Part shown: positions 35,046 through 43,220 of the stretch, one piece after another
Numbering within the stretch: position 1 is the first letter of the stretch
How the letters are laid out: every line of letters starts with the position of its first letter
Source of the DNA: Duganella aceris
GTDB taxonomy: Bacteria > Pseudomonadota > Gammaproteobacteria > Burkholderiales > Burkholderiaceae_D
Reading direction: 5' to 3'
Assembly (NCBI RefSeq): GCF_011090165.1
Contig: NZ_JAADJT010000002.1
Coordinates: 124,001 to 188,000 of the forward strand
Length of the DNA stretch: 64,000 nt
Translations under genes and position numbers: made by a program
The notes under the pieces: model-generated
Told to the model about the DNA's origin: nothing
Databases searched by the model: none
Seen by the model: the letters and a program-made list of their open reading frames with translations, nothing else

Positions 35046-36152
35046 TTATGCGGCCTTGGCTACTTCATAGAACGGATAGTCGGTGTAGCCGACCTCCGTG
35101 CCGCCGAAGAAGCTCGGACGGTCGTAGTCGTTCAGCGGCCAGCCGTTGCGCAGACGCTCCGGCAGATCCGGATTGGCGATGAAGTGGCGGCCGAAGGCCA
35201 CCAGGTCGGCGTCGCCGGCCTGCAGGATCGCTTCCGCCTTGGCGCCGTCGAAGCCGCCGGCGGCGATGATCACGCCCTTGTAGTGCTTGCGGATCAGCTG
35301 CGCGGCCAGCGGCGCCTGGTCCTTGGTCTCGTCCTCGATGTTGCCGGCGATGCGCGGCTCGATCAGGTGCAGATAGGCCAGCTTCAAGCTCGCCAGCTGC
35401 TGTGCGACATAGGTGAACAGGCCTTCCGGATTGGTGTCCGACATGTCGCCCCAGGTGCCGCTCGGGCCGATGCGCACCGCCACCTTGTCGCTGCCCCACA
35501 CCGAGATCACGGCCTTGGTGGCGTCGATCAGCAGGCGCGCGCGGTTCTCGAACGAGCCGCCGTAGATATCGGTGCGCTTGTTGCTGCCGTCCTGCAGGAA
35601 CTGGTCGAACAGGTAACCGTTGGCGCCGTGCAGCTCGACGCCGTCGAAGCCGGCCTCCTTGCCGCGCAACGCCGCCAGACGGAAGCTTTCGACCAGGCCT
35701 TCGATTTCGGGAATGGTCAGCGCGCGGTTCGGCGTGTTCGGCACCCAGCCTTCGGTGGTGTAGGCGACGCCGCCGTGCGGCACTTCGGATGGACCGACCG
35801 GGATGCTGCCTTCCGGCTGCACGTCCTTGTTCGATTGACGGCCGGCGTGGTACAGCTGCAGGAAGATCTTGCCGCCCTTGGCGTGCACCGCCTCGGTGAC
35901 CAGCTTCCAGCCGGCGATCTGGCTGTCATCGTACAGGCCCGGCGCGCCCAGGTAGCCGTTGCCGTTTTCGGCGGCGATGGTGGCTTCGCCGATCAGGAAG
36001 CCGTCCTTCGAGGTGCGCTGGGCGTAGTATTCCGCCATCAGCGGGCCAGGCTTGGCGCCGGCTTCGGCGCGCATGCGGGTCAATGGGGCCAGCACCACGC
36101 GGTGGGCGAAGTTGAAAGGACCGACGGTGACTGCGGACATAAGCTTGTTCAT
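35046..36152 (-). CDS. nemA: Old Yellow Enzyme-family ene-reductase (NemA type)
   Basis: A 368-residue FMN enzyme that reduces activated C=C bonds, nitro compounds or maleimides using NADPH. The barrel is complete: VVLAPLTRMRAEAG at the N-terminus, the active-site stretch VELHGANGYLFDQFLQDGSN with the substrate-binding His and Asn, and AFGRHFIANPDLPERL in the phosphate-binding region. TTGGAGAG precedes the ATG. The gene is divergent from a LysR regulator, its likely activator. The symbol is by family resemblance. Confidence 0.9.
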   Translation of the reverse strand: MNKLMSAVTVGPFNFAHRVVLAPLTRMRAEAGAKPGPLMAEYYAQRTSKDGFLIGEATIAAENGNGYLGAPGLYDDSQIAGWKLVTEAVHAKGGKIFLQLYHAGRQSNKDVQPEGSIPVGPSEVPHGGVAYTTEGWVPNTPNRALTIPEIEGLVESFRLAALRGKEAGFDGVELHGANGYLFDQFLQDGSNKRTDIYGGSFENRARLLIDATKAVISVWGSDKVAVRIGPSGTWGDMSDTNPEGLFTYVAQQLASLKLAYLHLIEPRIAGNIEDETKDQAPLAAQLIRKHYKGVIIAAGGFDGAKAEAILQAGDADLVAFGRHFIANPDLPERLRNGWPLNDYDRPSFFGGTEVGYTDYPFYEVAKAA

Positions 36153-36222
36153 GATTTCTCTCCAAATGGGTTGTACTGCGATGTAGCCAATATAGGGGAC
36201 CGGTCATTGAAGATAAATGGGC

Positions 36223-36251
36223 TTGCATTCCCAAGATATCGGACAGATACT
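36223..36251 (+). promoter_or_regulatory. Candidate promoter of the LysR gene
   Basis: TTGCAT (36223-36228), a 17-base spacer and GATACT (36246-36251), 31 bases before the LysR start. The match is moderate. Confidence 0.45.
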
Positions 36252-36281
36252 TCCTTAATCGACCAAATGCGGAGTGAACAG

Positions 36282-37166
36282 ATGGATAGCCTGAGCGGGA
36301 TTTCGATGTTCGTCACGGTCGCCGAGATGCGCAGCTTCACCAAGGCCGCCACGCATTTCGGCGTGTCGTCGTCCGCCGTGGGCAAAAGCATCGCCCGCAT
36401 GGAGGAGCGGCTGGCGGTGCGCCTGTTCCACCGCAGCACCCGCAGCATCACGCTGACCGCCGAGGGCGCGCTGTTCCTGGAGCGCTGCCGCCGCATCCTC
36501 AGCGAGGTCGAAGCGGCCGAGTCGGAACTGTCGGAGCTGTCCGGCACGCCCAGCGGCCGCCTGCGCGTCAGCACCCCGCAGCTGACCGCGCTGATCATGC
36601 CGACGCTGACCGGCTTCATGCGGCGCTATCCGGACATCGCGCTCGACATCGACCTGTCCGAGCGCATGGTCGACATCATCGAGGAAGGTTTCGACGCCGT
36701 GATCCGCACCGGCACCCAGCACGATTCGCGGCTGGCGTCGCGCCGCATCGGCTCCTGCCCGCAGGTGGTGGTGGCCGCCGCCAGCTACCTGACGCAGCAC
36801 GGCACGCCGTCGCACCCGTCGGAGCTTTCGCGCCATGCCTGCCTGCTGCACAAGTTCCCCACCACCGGCCGCATCGAACGCTGGCCGTTCAAGCTGCCGG
36901 AGGGCGAGGCCGAACCGCTGCTGAAGGAACGCATGTCCAGCAGCGACATCGAATCGATCTCGTATGCGCTGCTGGAGGGAGAAGGCATCGCCTTCCTGCC
37001 AACCTTCATCATCGCGGACGACCTGAAGGATGGCCGCGTGCGCATCATCCTGGACGAGTATATGGACCAGACGGTGACCTTCTCGATGCTCTGGCCGACC
37101 AGCCGCCACGCCTCGCCCAAGCTGCGCGCCTTCATCGACTACGTGGTCGGCAATATGCGTATTTAG
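36282..37166 (+). CDS. LysR-family regulator
   Basis: A 294-residue LysR regulator with the N-terminal helix-turn-helix FTKAATHFGVSSSAVGKSIA and a normal effector domain. The ATG at 36282 has GGAG eight bases upstream. It sits between a divergent Old Yellow Enzyme gene and a downstream MFS transporter; either or both may be its targets. Confidence 0.9.
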   Translation: MDSLSGISMFVTVAEMRSFTKAATHFGVSSSAVGKSIARMEERLAVRLFHRSTRSITLTAEGALFLERCRRILSEVEAAESELSELSGTPSGRLRVSTPQLTALIMPTLTGFMRRYPDIALDIDLSERMVDIIEEGFDAVIRTGTQHDSRLASRRIGSCPQVVVAAASYLTQHGTPSHPSELSRHACLLHKFPTTGRIERWPFKLPEGEAEPLLKERMSSSDIESISYALLEGEGIAFLPTFIIADDLKDGRVRIILDEYMDQTVTFSMLWPTSRHASPKLRAFIDYVVGNMRI

Positions 37167-37259
37167 GAGTTTTATCTCCGATATGATCGGAACTTGAGCC
37201 TCTTTATTCCGGAAAGACATGCGCCCACACTGGGTACATCGATCTTTTCGGAGTAAATC

Positions 37260-38465
37260 ATGGACACACGCATCAGTAGCAACGCCCCGCTCTACTGGCT
37301 GGCGGTCGGCACCTTCGCGGTCGGCACCGAGAGCTTCATGATCGCCGGCCTGCTGCCCGGCATGGCGGCCGACCTGGCGGTCAGCGTCGCCACCGCCGGT
37401 CAACTGGTCACGGTATTCGCCCTCGCCTACGCCCTCAGCTCCCCGATCCTGACCGCGCTGACTGGCCATATCGGCCGCCGCGCGCTGCTGATTGTCGCCA
37501 TGGGCGGCTTCGCGCTGGCCAACGTCGCGGCGTGGCTGGCGCACGACTACTGGCAATTGATGGCGGCGCGGGTGCTGCTGGCGTTCGCCGCCGGGCTGTA
37601 CGTCCCGGGCGCCAACGCGCTGGCCAGCGCCGTGGTGGCGCCGGAAAAACGCGGCAGCGCGATCGCCATCGTCAACGGCGGCCTGTCGCTGGCGATCGCC
37701 TTCGGCGTGCCGCTGGGCGCGATGATCGGCGACGGCATGGGCTGGCGCGCCACTTTCGGCGGCGTCGCCGCATTGTCGGTGCTGGCGACGGCGGGCCTGG
37801 TGTTCGGCCTGCCGCCTGGCATCGGCGCCAATTTGGGCACGGCCACGCTGGCCGAGCGGGTCAAGACCGCCGCCCGGCCGGCGATCCTGTCGACGCTGCT
37901 GGTCACCACGCTGTGGGCGATGGCCAGCTACACCACCTATACCTATCTGGCGCTGTTCATCGGCGCCCGGACCAATCTGCACGGCGCGCAGGTCGGCTAC
38001 ATCCTGTTCGCCTGGGGCGCATCGGCCGCGCTGGGCCTGTTCATCAGCGGCAAAGCCATCGACCGGCGCGGTCCGAGCGCCGTCATCGTGCCGGCGCTGC
38101 TGACCTCCGCCCTGAGCTTCATCCTGCTGTCGGCCAGCGCCCACCTGCTGCCGCGCGCACTGGAGATCTGGCCGGCCGCTATCGCGGTGATCGCCTGGGG
38201 CATCGCCCACTGGGCCTTCTATCCGGCGCAGCAAACCACGCTGGTCGGCGTGGCCGGCGTCAAGGCTGCGCCGATCGTGCTGTCGCTGAACGCGTCCTTC
38301 ATGTATCTCGGTTTCTCGCTCGGCGCGGCGCTCGGATCGCTGACGCTGACCTACAGCGGCGTCGCCGACCTGGGCTACGCCAGCGCCGCCAGCATGAGCG
38401 CAGCCTTGGCGCTGACCCTGGCCAACGGCCGCCGTCAGGCCATTAAAACACCCAACCCGGCCTGA
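37260..38465 (+). CDS. MFS transporter, DHA1 family (AraJ-like)
   Basis: A 401-residue, 12-helix transporter. The start WLAVGTFAVGTESFMIAGLL and the loop GHIGRRALLIVAM are typical of DHA1 sugar/drug exporters of the AraJ/YdhP group. CGGAG precedes the ATG. A 13-base inverted repeat (CCGAT-ATG-ATCGG, 37178-37190) upstream may be an operator. It probably exports a compound related to the neighbouring reductases. Confidence 0.87.
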   Translation: MDTRISSNAPLYWLAVGTFAVGTESFMIAGLLPGMAADLAVSVATAGQLVTVFALAYALSSPILTALTGHIGRRALLIVAMGGFALANVAAWLAHDYWQLMAARVLLAFAAGLYVPGANALASAVVAPEKRGSAIAIVNGGLSLAIAFGVPLGAMIGDGMGWRATFGGVAALSVLATAGLVFGLPPGIGANLGTATLAERVKTAARPAILSTLLVTTLWAMASYTTYTYLALFIGARTNLHGAQVGYILFAWGASAALGLFISGKAIDRRGPSAVIVPALLTSALSFILLSASAHLLPRALEIWPAAIAVIAWGIAHWAFYPAQQTTLVGVAGVKAAPIVLSLNASFMYLGFSLGAALGSLTLTYSGVADLGYASAASMSAALALTLANGRRQAIKTPNPA

Positions 38466-38489
38466 TTGGCCACCACCTAAGGAATCACC

Positions 38490-39599
38490 ATGAACGCCAG
38501 AAAAAAAATCCGCGTCGGCATCGTCGGCGTCGGCAATTGGGCCGAGTACGGCCACATCCCCGCCCTCAAGCTGCTGCCGCAGTATGAGATCAAGGCCATT
38601 TTCAGCCGCAGCCAAGAGAAGGCCGATGCCGTCGCCGCGCGCCACGACATTCCGCACGCGCTCAATTCCCTGCAGGCGCTGGTATCGCATCCGGAGGTCG
38701 ATCTGGTGCTGGTGCTGAATCCGGCGCCCAGCCATGAAGAGGCGATTCGCGCCGCCATCGCCGCCGGCAAGGACGTCTACAGCGAATGGCCGCTGACGCC
38801 GAGCGTCGAGACGTCGTGCGAGCTGATGGCGCTGGCCGAAAAGGCCGGTGTGCGCCATGTGGTCGGCTTGCAGCGCCGCCTCGGCCCGGACTACCGCTAT
38901 GTGCGCGACCTGCTGCGCGACGGCTATATCGGCGAACTGCGCTCGGTGCGGATGCACGTCAGCGTCGAGTACTTCCAGGCGCTGCGCAAGGCGGCGTTGT
39001 ATTTCACGGTCCCGAAGGAGAATTATTCCGGCCTGCTGCATATCTACGGCGGCCATTTCTTCGATGCCGTATTCACCATGCTGGGCCATCCGACCAGCAT
39101 CGGCGCGCTGGCCGTCAACCAGTTCAAGGAGGTCACGCTGATCGAAACCGGCGAAACGCTGCCGCACACGATGGCCGACCAGGTGGTGGTCAACGGCAGC
39201 TTCGCCAACGGCGCGGTGTTGTCGGCGCACCTGGAGGCGGGCAAGCGCAATAACTACGGCTGGCAGCTGGACATCACCGGCTCGACCGGCGACCTGAAGA
39301 TCTCCAACGGCACCAGCTTCGGCCAGGCCTTCAACGTCATCGAAGGCGCCCAGGGCGACGGCCAGGCGATGCGGGTGTTGACCATCCCCGAGATGTACAA
39401 CTGGCTGCCGCCGAGCGACCTGGGAGGCAGCCAGCTGGAACTGGCCAATCTCTACGCCGCCTATGCGCAAGACGTGCGGGAAGGCACGCGCCGCCTGGCG
39501 CCGACCTTCGCCGACGCGCTGGCGATGCACCGTCTGATCGACAGCATCGAGCTATCCAGCGCCAGCGGCAAGCGGGTTCAGACCAGTCCCGCGATATAG
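38490..39599 (+). CDS. Gfo/Idh/MocA-family oxidoreductase
   Basis: A 369-residue NAD(P)-dependent oxidoreductase. The Rossmann motif VGIVGVGNWAEYGHIPALK is at the N-terminus, the conserved EWPLTPS near 100 replaces the usual EKP motif, and the C-terminal fold is typical of the family. Members act on sugars, inositols or related compounds; the substrate is unknown. AAGGA precedes the ATG. Its last 48 bases overlap the chemoreceptor remnant on the opposite strand. Confidence 0.87.
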   Translation: MNARKKIRVGIVGVGNWAEYGHIPALKLLPQYEIKAIFSRSQEKADAVAARHDIPHALNSLQALVSHPEVDLVLVLNPAPSHEEAIRAAIAAGKDVYSEWPLTPSVETSCELMALAEKAGVRHVVGLQRRLGPDYRYVRDLLRDGYIGELRSVRMHVSVEYFQALRKAALYFTVPKENYSGLLHIYGGHFFDAVFTMLGHPTSIGALAVNQFKEVTLIETGETLPHTMADQVVVNGSFANGAVLSAHLEAGKRNNYGWQLDITGSTGDLKISNGTSFGQAFNVIEGAQGDGQAMRVLTIPEMYNWLPPSDLGGSQLELANLYAAYAQDVREGTRRLAPTFADALAMHRLIDSIELSSASGKRVQTSPAI

Positions 39600-40106
39600 C
39601 CGGACGACGCCAAGCCGCCGCAATAGTCCGGCGTGGCACGGCTCTTGTTGCGTCGCCTGCTCCTGCAGCGAGACGATGGCGGCCAGCGATTCCTCCACCA
39701 GCGTGGCGTTCTGTTGCGTCACGCCGTCCATGGTGCTGAGCGTACGGTTCACCAGTTGCAGAAGGAGGCTTTGCTCGCGCGTGCCGGTGCTGATATCGCC
39801 CATCAGCGCCGCGCCGCGCCGCACGCCGCGCACCACCTGATCGATGGTGGCGCCAGCCTGCTCCACCACCTGGCTACCGCCGCCGACCTCCTTCAGCGCC
39901 AGCAGGTTGGTCTGAAAGGCGATGCTGTCCATCACGCCGACGATGTCGCCAATGCGGCGCGACGAAGTGCTGATGCGGCCCATGGTATCGGTCACCGTGG
40001 ACACCGCCAATTCCGCCTCGCGCGCCACGACGGCGGTTTGCTCCATCAGCTTGTGCACCTCGACACCACATGGAACAACTCGACGCTGCGGAAGCGCGTC
40101 AGTCAT
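39552..40106 (-). pseudogene. Chemoreceptor signalling-domain remnant with internal deletion
   Basis: A 184-codon frame that matches only part of a methyl-accepting chemotaxis protein. Sensor, membrane helices and HAMP are absent. DSIAFQTNLLAL joins directly to GGGSQVVEQAGATIDQ, so some 45-50 residues that contain the CheA/CheW-binding tip (EAARAG...GRGF in intact receptors) are missing. The C-terminal methylation helix (TQQNATLVEESLAA) survives. It still has a perfect AAGGAGGT ribosome site before the ATG at 40106 and lies 20 bases after the GGDEF-EAL gene. It is probably decayed; a small helical protein with a new role is possible. Confidence 0.7.
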
Positions 40107-40126
40107 GGCGACCTCCTTTGATTTTT

Positions 40127-42058
40127 TTACGCGGCCTGCAGTTGCAGGCTGCCTTCGAGGAATTTCAGTGCGGAGTCCGCAGGCAGCGGACGGCTGTAGT
40201 AATAACCCTGTATCTCGTCGCAACGCCAGCCGCTCAACATGCCGCGCTGGGCCTCGGTCTCCACGCCCTCGGCGATCACCGTCAGGCCAAGACTGTGACC
40301 GAGGCCGATGGTGGCCTGCACGATGGCGCTTTGCTCGCGCACCGAATGCATGTTGCGGACGAAGGACTGGTCGATCTTGAGCTTGTGGATCGGGAAGCGC
40401 GACAGATACGCGAGGCTGGAATAGCCGGTGCCGAAATCGTCGATGGCCAGCCGGAAGCCGAGCGCGCGCAGGCGGTGCAGCAAGGCGATCGCGGCCTCGG
40501 CATCTTCCACCATCACGCTTTCGGTGATTTCCAGCTCGATGCTGCCCGGATCGACATGGCTGGTGGCCAGCAGCTCCTCCAGATGCGGCAGGAAGCCCGG
40601 CGCGGCGAACTGGCGCGGCGAGATATTCACCGCCACCACCACCGGCCGTCCGGTCTCCGCCTGCCACACGCTGACCTGGCGGCAGGCCTCTTCCAGCACC
40701 CAGTTGCCGATCGCGACGATCAGGCCGGACTCCTCGGCCATCGGAATGAAGTCGGCCGGCGAAATCAGCTGGCCGTTGCGGCGCCAGCGCACCAGCGCCT
40801 CGAAGCCGATCAAGCCGCCGTCGTGCAGCCCTTGCTGCGGTTGATAATGCAGCTCCAGCTCTTCGCGCTCGACGGCGTGGCGCAGCAGCGATTCCATGTC
40901 CAGCCGCTCGCCGGCGGCGGCGTTGAGCTGCTGCGAATACGGCACCAGCCGGTCGCCGCCCGCCTTGCGCGCCGCCTGCAAAGCGGCGTCGGCGTTGCGC
41001 AGCAGGACTTCCGGCGTGGCGCCGTCCCTCGGATAGCTGACCGCGCCCAGGCTCAGGGTGGTGAAGATCTCATGCCCTTCGCAGTCGTAAGGGCTGCGCA
41101 CCTCGTCGCGCAGGCCGGCCATCGCCGCCGCGAATTCGGCGCCACTGCAATCCATCTGGTACAAGATAGCGAAGTTGGCGCCGTCGAGGCGGAACACCTG
41201 GCCGCCGCTGCGTTCGGCGGCGGCGCGGATGCGCCCCGCCAGGCCGATCATCACCCGGTCGCCGAAGGCGTGGCCGAAGCCGCCGATGATGCGCGAGAAG
41301 CGGTCGATGGTGCCCAGCACCACCACGTGCTGCTGCTGCGCCGGCAAGGCAGCCAGCCGCGCCTCGAAGCTGCGGCGGTGCGCCAGGCCGGTCAGCGGAT
41401 CGTGGCCGGCCTGGTGTTTCAGTTCGTCCTCGACGCGCACCCGGGCCCGCACGTGGTACAGCATGAACAGGCAGGTCAGCACCGCCAGCACGTCGAACAA
41501 ATGCACCAGCAGCGTGATCCAGGAGATGCTGTGACTGGCCATCCGGCCCTGTTCGTAGATGGCGTCCTGCACCTTCTGCTGCATATCGTCGACGTCCTTG
41601 CGCAGGCGCTTGACGTCTTCGTTCATGGCGATCAGCACGCGGCGCGTGGCGGCCGGATTGGTATCGACGTTGCGCTCGAACTCCGGTGTCAGCTTGATGA
41701 TGCGCAGGTAGCCTTCACGCAGTACGCCCAGCTCCGGGCCATCGCCCAGGCTGGGCCGCAGTTGCGCGAGGGAGGCATCGAGTTCGCCACGGCCCATGCT
41801 CTCCAAAAACTGGTAGCGTTCCGGCGTGATCGATGCGGTGAAGCGTTTGTCGAGCGCCAGCTGATAGCGCAGCACGGCGCTTTCGAAGTCGCCGAGGTAG
41901 CGCAGCTGCGGCACCGCCTTGGTCAGCAACGGCGTTTCGTTGCGGCGGATGTTGTGCGCGGTTTTTTCCATCACCAGCGACAACGTCACGCTGGCCACAA
42001 CCACCAGCAGCAACATGATGTAGATGAGACGACGTGAGGTGCCGATGGTGTTGGTCAT
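40127..42058 (-). CDS. Membrane protein with degenerate GGDEF and intact EAL domain
   Basis: A 643-residue protein. A membrane helix (~12-30), a periplasmic helical sensor (~35-165), a second helix (~180-200), a GGDEF-fold domain and an EAL domain. The cyclase motif is replaced by DGANF (292-296), so cyclic di-GMP synthesis is not expected. The EAL site is complete: EAL at 420-422, EITES, DDFGTGYSSL, KIDQSFV and AEGVET. It should break down c-di-GMP, perhaps with the dead GGDEF binding GTP as regulator. The start at 42058 has CAGGAG upstream and lies 2 bases past the stop of the preceding receiver gene. Confidence 0.9.
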   Translation of the reverse strand: MTNTIGTSRRLIYIMLLLVVVASVTLSLVMEKTAHNIRRNETPLLTKAVPQLRYLGDFESAVLRYQLALDKRFTASITPERYQFLESMGRGELDASLAQLRPSLGDGPELGVLREGYLRIIKLTPEFERNVDTNPAATRRVLIAMNEDVKRLRKDVDDMQQKVQDAIYEQGRMASHSISWITLLVHLFDVLAVLTCLFMLYHVRARVRVEDELKHQAGHDPLTGLAHRRSFEARLAALPAQQQHVVVLGTIDRFSRIIGGFGHAFGDRVMIGLAGRIRAAAERSGGQVFRLDGANFAILYQMDCSGAEFAAAMAGLRDEVRSPYDCEGHEIFTTLSLGAVSYPRDGATPEVLLRNADAALQAARKAGGDRLVPYSQQLNAAAGERLDMESLLRHAVEREELELHYQPQQGLHDGGLIGFEALVRWRRNGQLISPADFIPMAEESGLIVAIGNWVLEEACRQVSVWQAETGRPVVVAVNISPRQFAAPGFLPHLEELLATSHVDPGSIELEITESVMVEDAEAAIALLHRLRALGFRLAIDDFGTGYSSLAYLSRFPIHKLKIDQSFVRNMHSVREQSAIVQATIGLGHSLGLTVIAEGVETEAQRGMLSGWRCDEIQGYYYSRPLPADSALKFLEGSLQLQAA

Positions 42059-42060
42059 GA

Positions 42061-42462
42061 CTACTCCTGTGGAGATGAGGGGTCGGCGCCGCCGGCCTGG
42101 CGCAGGCACCGCAGCAGTTCGTTCGCTTCGAAGGGTTTGCTCAGGAAGCAGGAGGCGCCGCTCTGCAACGCGCGCTTGCGCAGCGCCGGCTCGGGGAAGG
42201 CGGTCATCAGGATCAGCGGCAGCTGGTTGCCCTGGCGGCGCAGCAGTTCCAGCAGCTCGATGCCGCTCATGCCCGGCATTTGCAGGTCGGTGACGATGCA
42301 GTGGTAGTCGCCCAGGCCGCCGGCGGCCAGCAAGGCATATGCGGAATCGTAGGCGTCGGCGGTGTAGCCGTAGGAGCGCAGCAGGCTGCTGAGGGCGAGC
42401 CGCACCGCGTCGTCGTCGTCAACGATGGCGATATTGCAAAAATGTGGTTCCGGATAAGACAC
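42061..42462 (-). CDS. Single-domain response regulator
   Basis: A 133-residue receiver domain with no output. Acidic residues in IVDDDDAVR, phospho-acceptor Asp59 in VTDLQMPGMSG and Lys in LSKPFE are all present. The GTG start has GGGAG six bases upstream. It is 2 bases from the EAL gene and downstream of a FixL/FixJ-type pair, and probably passes phosphate between them. Confidence 0.88.
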   Translation of the reverse strand: MSYPEPHFCNIAIVDDDDAVRLALSSLLRSYGYTADAYDSAYALLAAGGLGDYHCIVTDLQMPGMSGIELLELLRRQGNQLPLILMTAFPEPALRKRALQSGASCFLSKPFEANELLRCLRQAGGADPSSPQE

Positions 42463-42558
42463 TGGCTACTCCCATGTTCGGATGGCGGCTCGCGGCCATC
42501 CAGCGCATGGGAGAACAATACAGTCCGGGGAAGTTTGACGAAATTATACGTGGGTATA

Positions 42559-42606
42559 GGTCATGCCAACGCTCATGTCAATGGTCATGCCTATGGTCAG
42601 GCAAGG
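42559..42606. repeat. Four degenerate 12-bp tandem repeats across a stop codon
   Basis: Units GGTCATGCCAAC, GCTCATGTCAAT, GGTCATGCCTAT and GGTCAGGCAAGG lie head to tail. The stop of the FixJ-type gene (42597-42599) is inside the last unit, so the array is its 3' end and early downstream region. Confidence 0.7.
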
Positions 42607-43220
42607 CCCAGCGCCTCGGCCATCCGCACCAGGTCGGCGAAGGTCTTGGCCTCCATCTTGCGCATGGCGTTGCCGCGATGGATCTTGACCGTGATCTCGC
42701 TGGTGCCCACCTCGCCGGCGATCTGCTTGTTCATCAGACCGCGCGCGGCCAGGCCCATGATCTCGCGCTCGCGCGGGGTCAGCGTGGCGTAGCGCGCGGT
42801 CAGGCCCTGCAACGCCTGGTCGCGCCGGCGCCGGCCGCAATCGGCCTGCAACGCGGTGTGGATGGCGTCCAGCAGATCCTGGTCACGGAACGGCTTGGCC
42901 AGGAAGTCGATGGCGCCGGCCTTCATCGCCCGCACCGACATCGGGATGTCGCCGTGCCCGGTCATGAAGATGATCGGCAGCGCAACGCCGTCGCGATTCA
43001 GGTCGGCCTGGAAATCGAGTCCGCTGACGCCTTGCAGCCGCACGTCCAGCAGCAGGCAGCTGGTGACATCGGGGCGCGGCGCGGCCAGGAAGGCGGCCAC
43101 CGACGGGAAGGCGGCGATGCGCATGCCGACGGAGCGCAGCAGGCTGGAAATGGCGTCGCGCAGCGGTTCCTCGTCGTCGACGATATAGACCAGCGCGTCG
43201 GAATAATCAATCTGGTTCAT
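42597..43220 (-). CDS. FixJ-family response regulator
   Basis: A 207-residue two-domain regulator. Receiver: VYIVDDEEPLRDA, phospho-acceptor Asp59 in LLLDVRLQGVSG, and Lys in AKPFRDQ. Output: a LuxR-type helix-turn-helix (LTPREREIMGLAARGLMNKQ, TVKIHRGNAMRKM). Its start overlaps the stop of the FixL-type kinase by 14 bases, so it is the partner regulator and is translationally coupled. Confidence 0.92.
   Translation of the reverse strand: MNQIDYSDALVYIVDDEEPLRDAISSLLRSVGMRIAAFPSVAAFLAAPRPDVTSCLLLDVRLQGVSGLDFQADLNRDGVALPIIFMTGHGDIPMSVRAMKAGAIDFLAKPFRDQDLLDAIHTALQADCGRRRRDQALQGLTARYATLTPREREIMGLAARGLMNKQIAGEVGTSEITVKIHRGNAMRKMEAKTFADLVRMAEALGLA

Noticed and set aside
35021..35046. Hairpin after the Old Yellow Enzyme gene as a terminator
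   Set aside because: The stem has a bulge, it overlaps the last bases of the gene and no T tract follows.
34428..36281. Long N-terminal extension of the LysR frame
   Set aside because: It runs across the FecR and Old Yellow Enzyme genes of the other strand. The LysR protein starts at 36282 with GGAG upstream and the usual helix-turn-helix position.
36255..39530. Open frame of 1091 codons on the minus strand
   Set aside because: It is low in complexity (Arg, Gln, Gly, Asp) and lies opposite the LysR, MFS and Gfo/Idh/MocA genes, which have clear motifs and ribosome sites. It is a shadow frame of GC-rich coding DNA.
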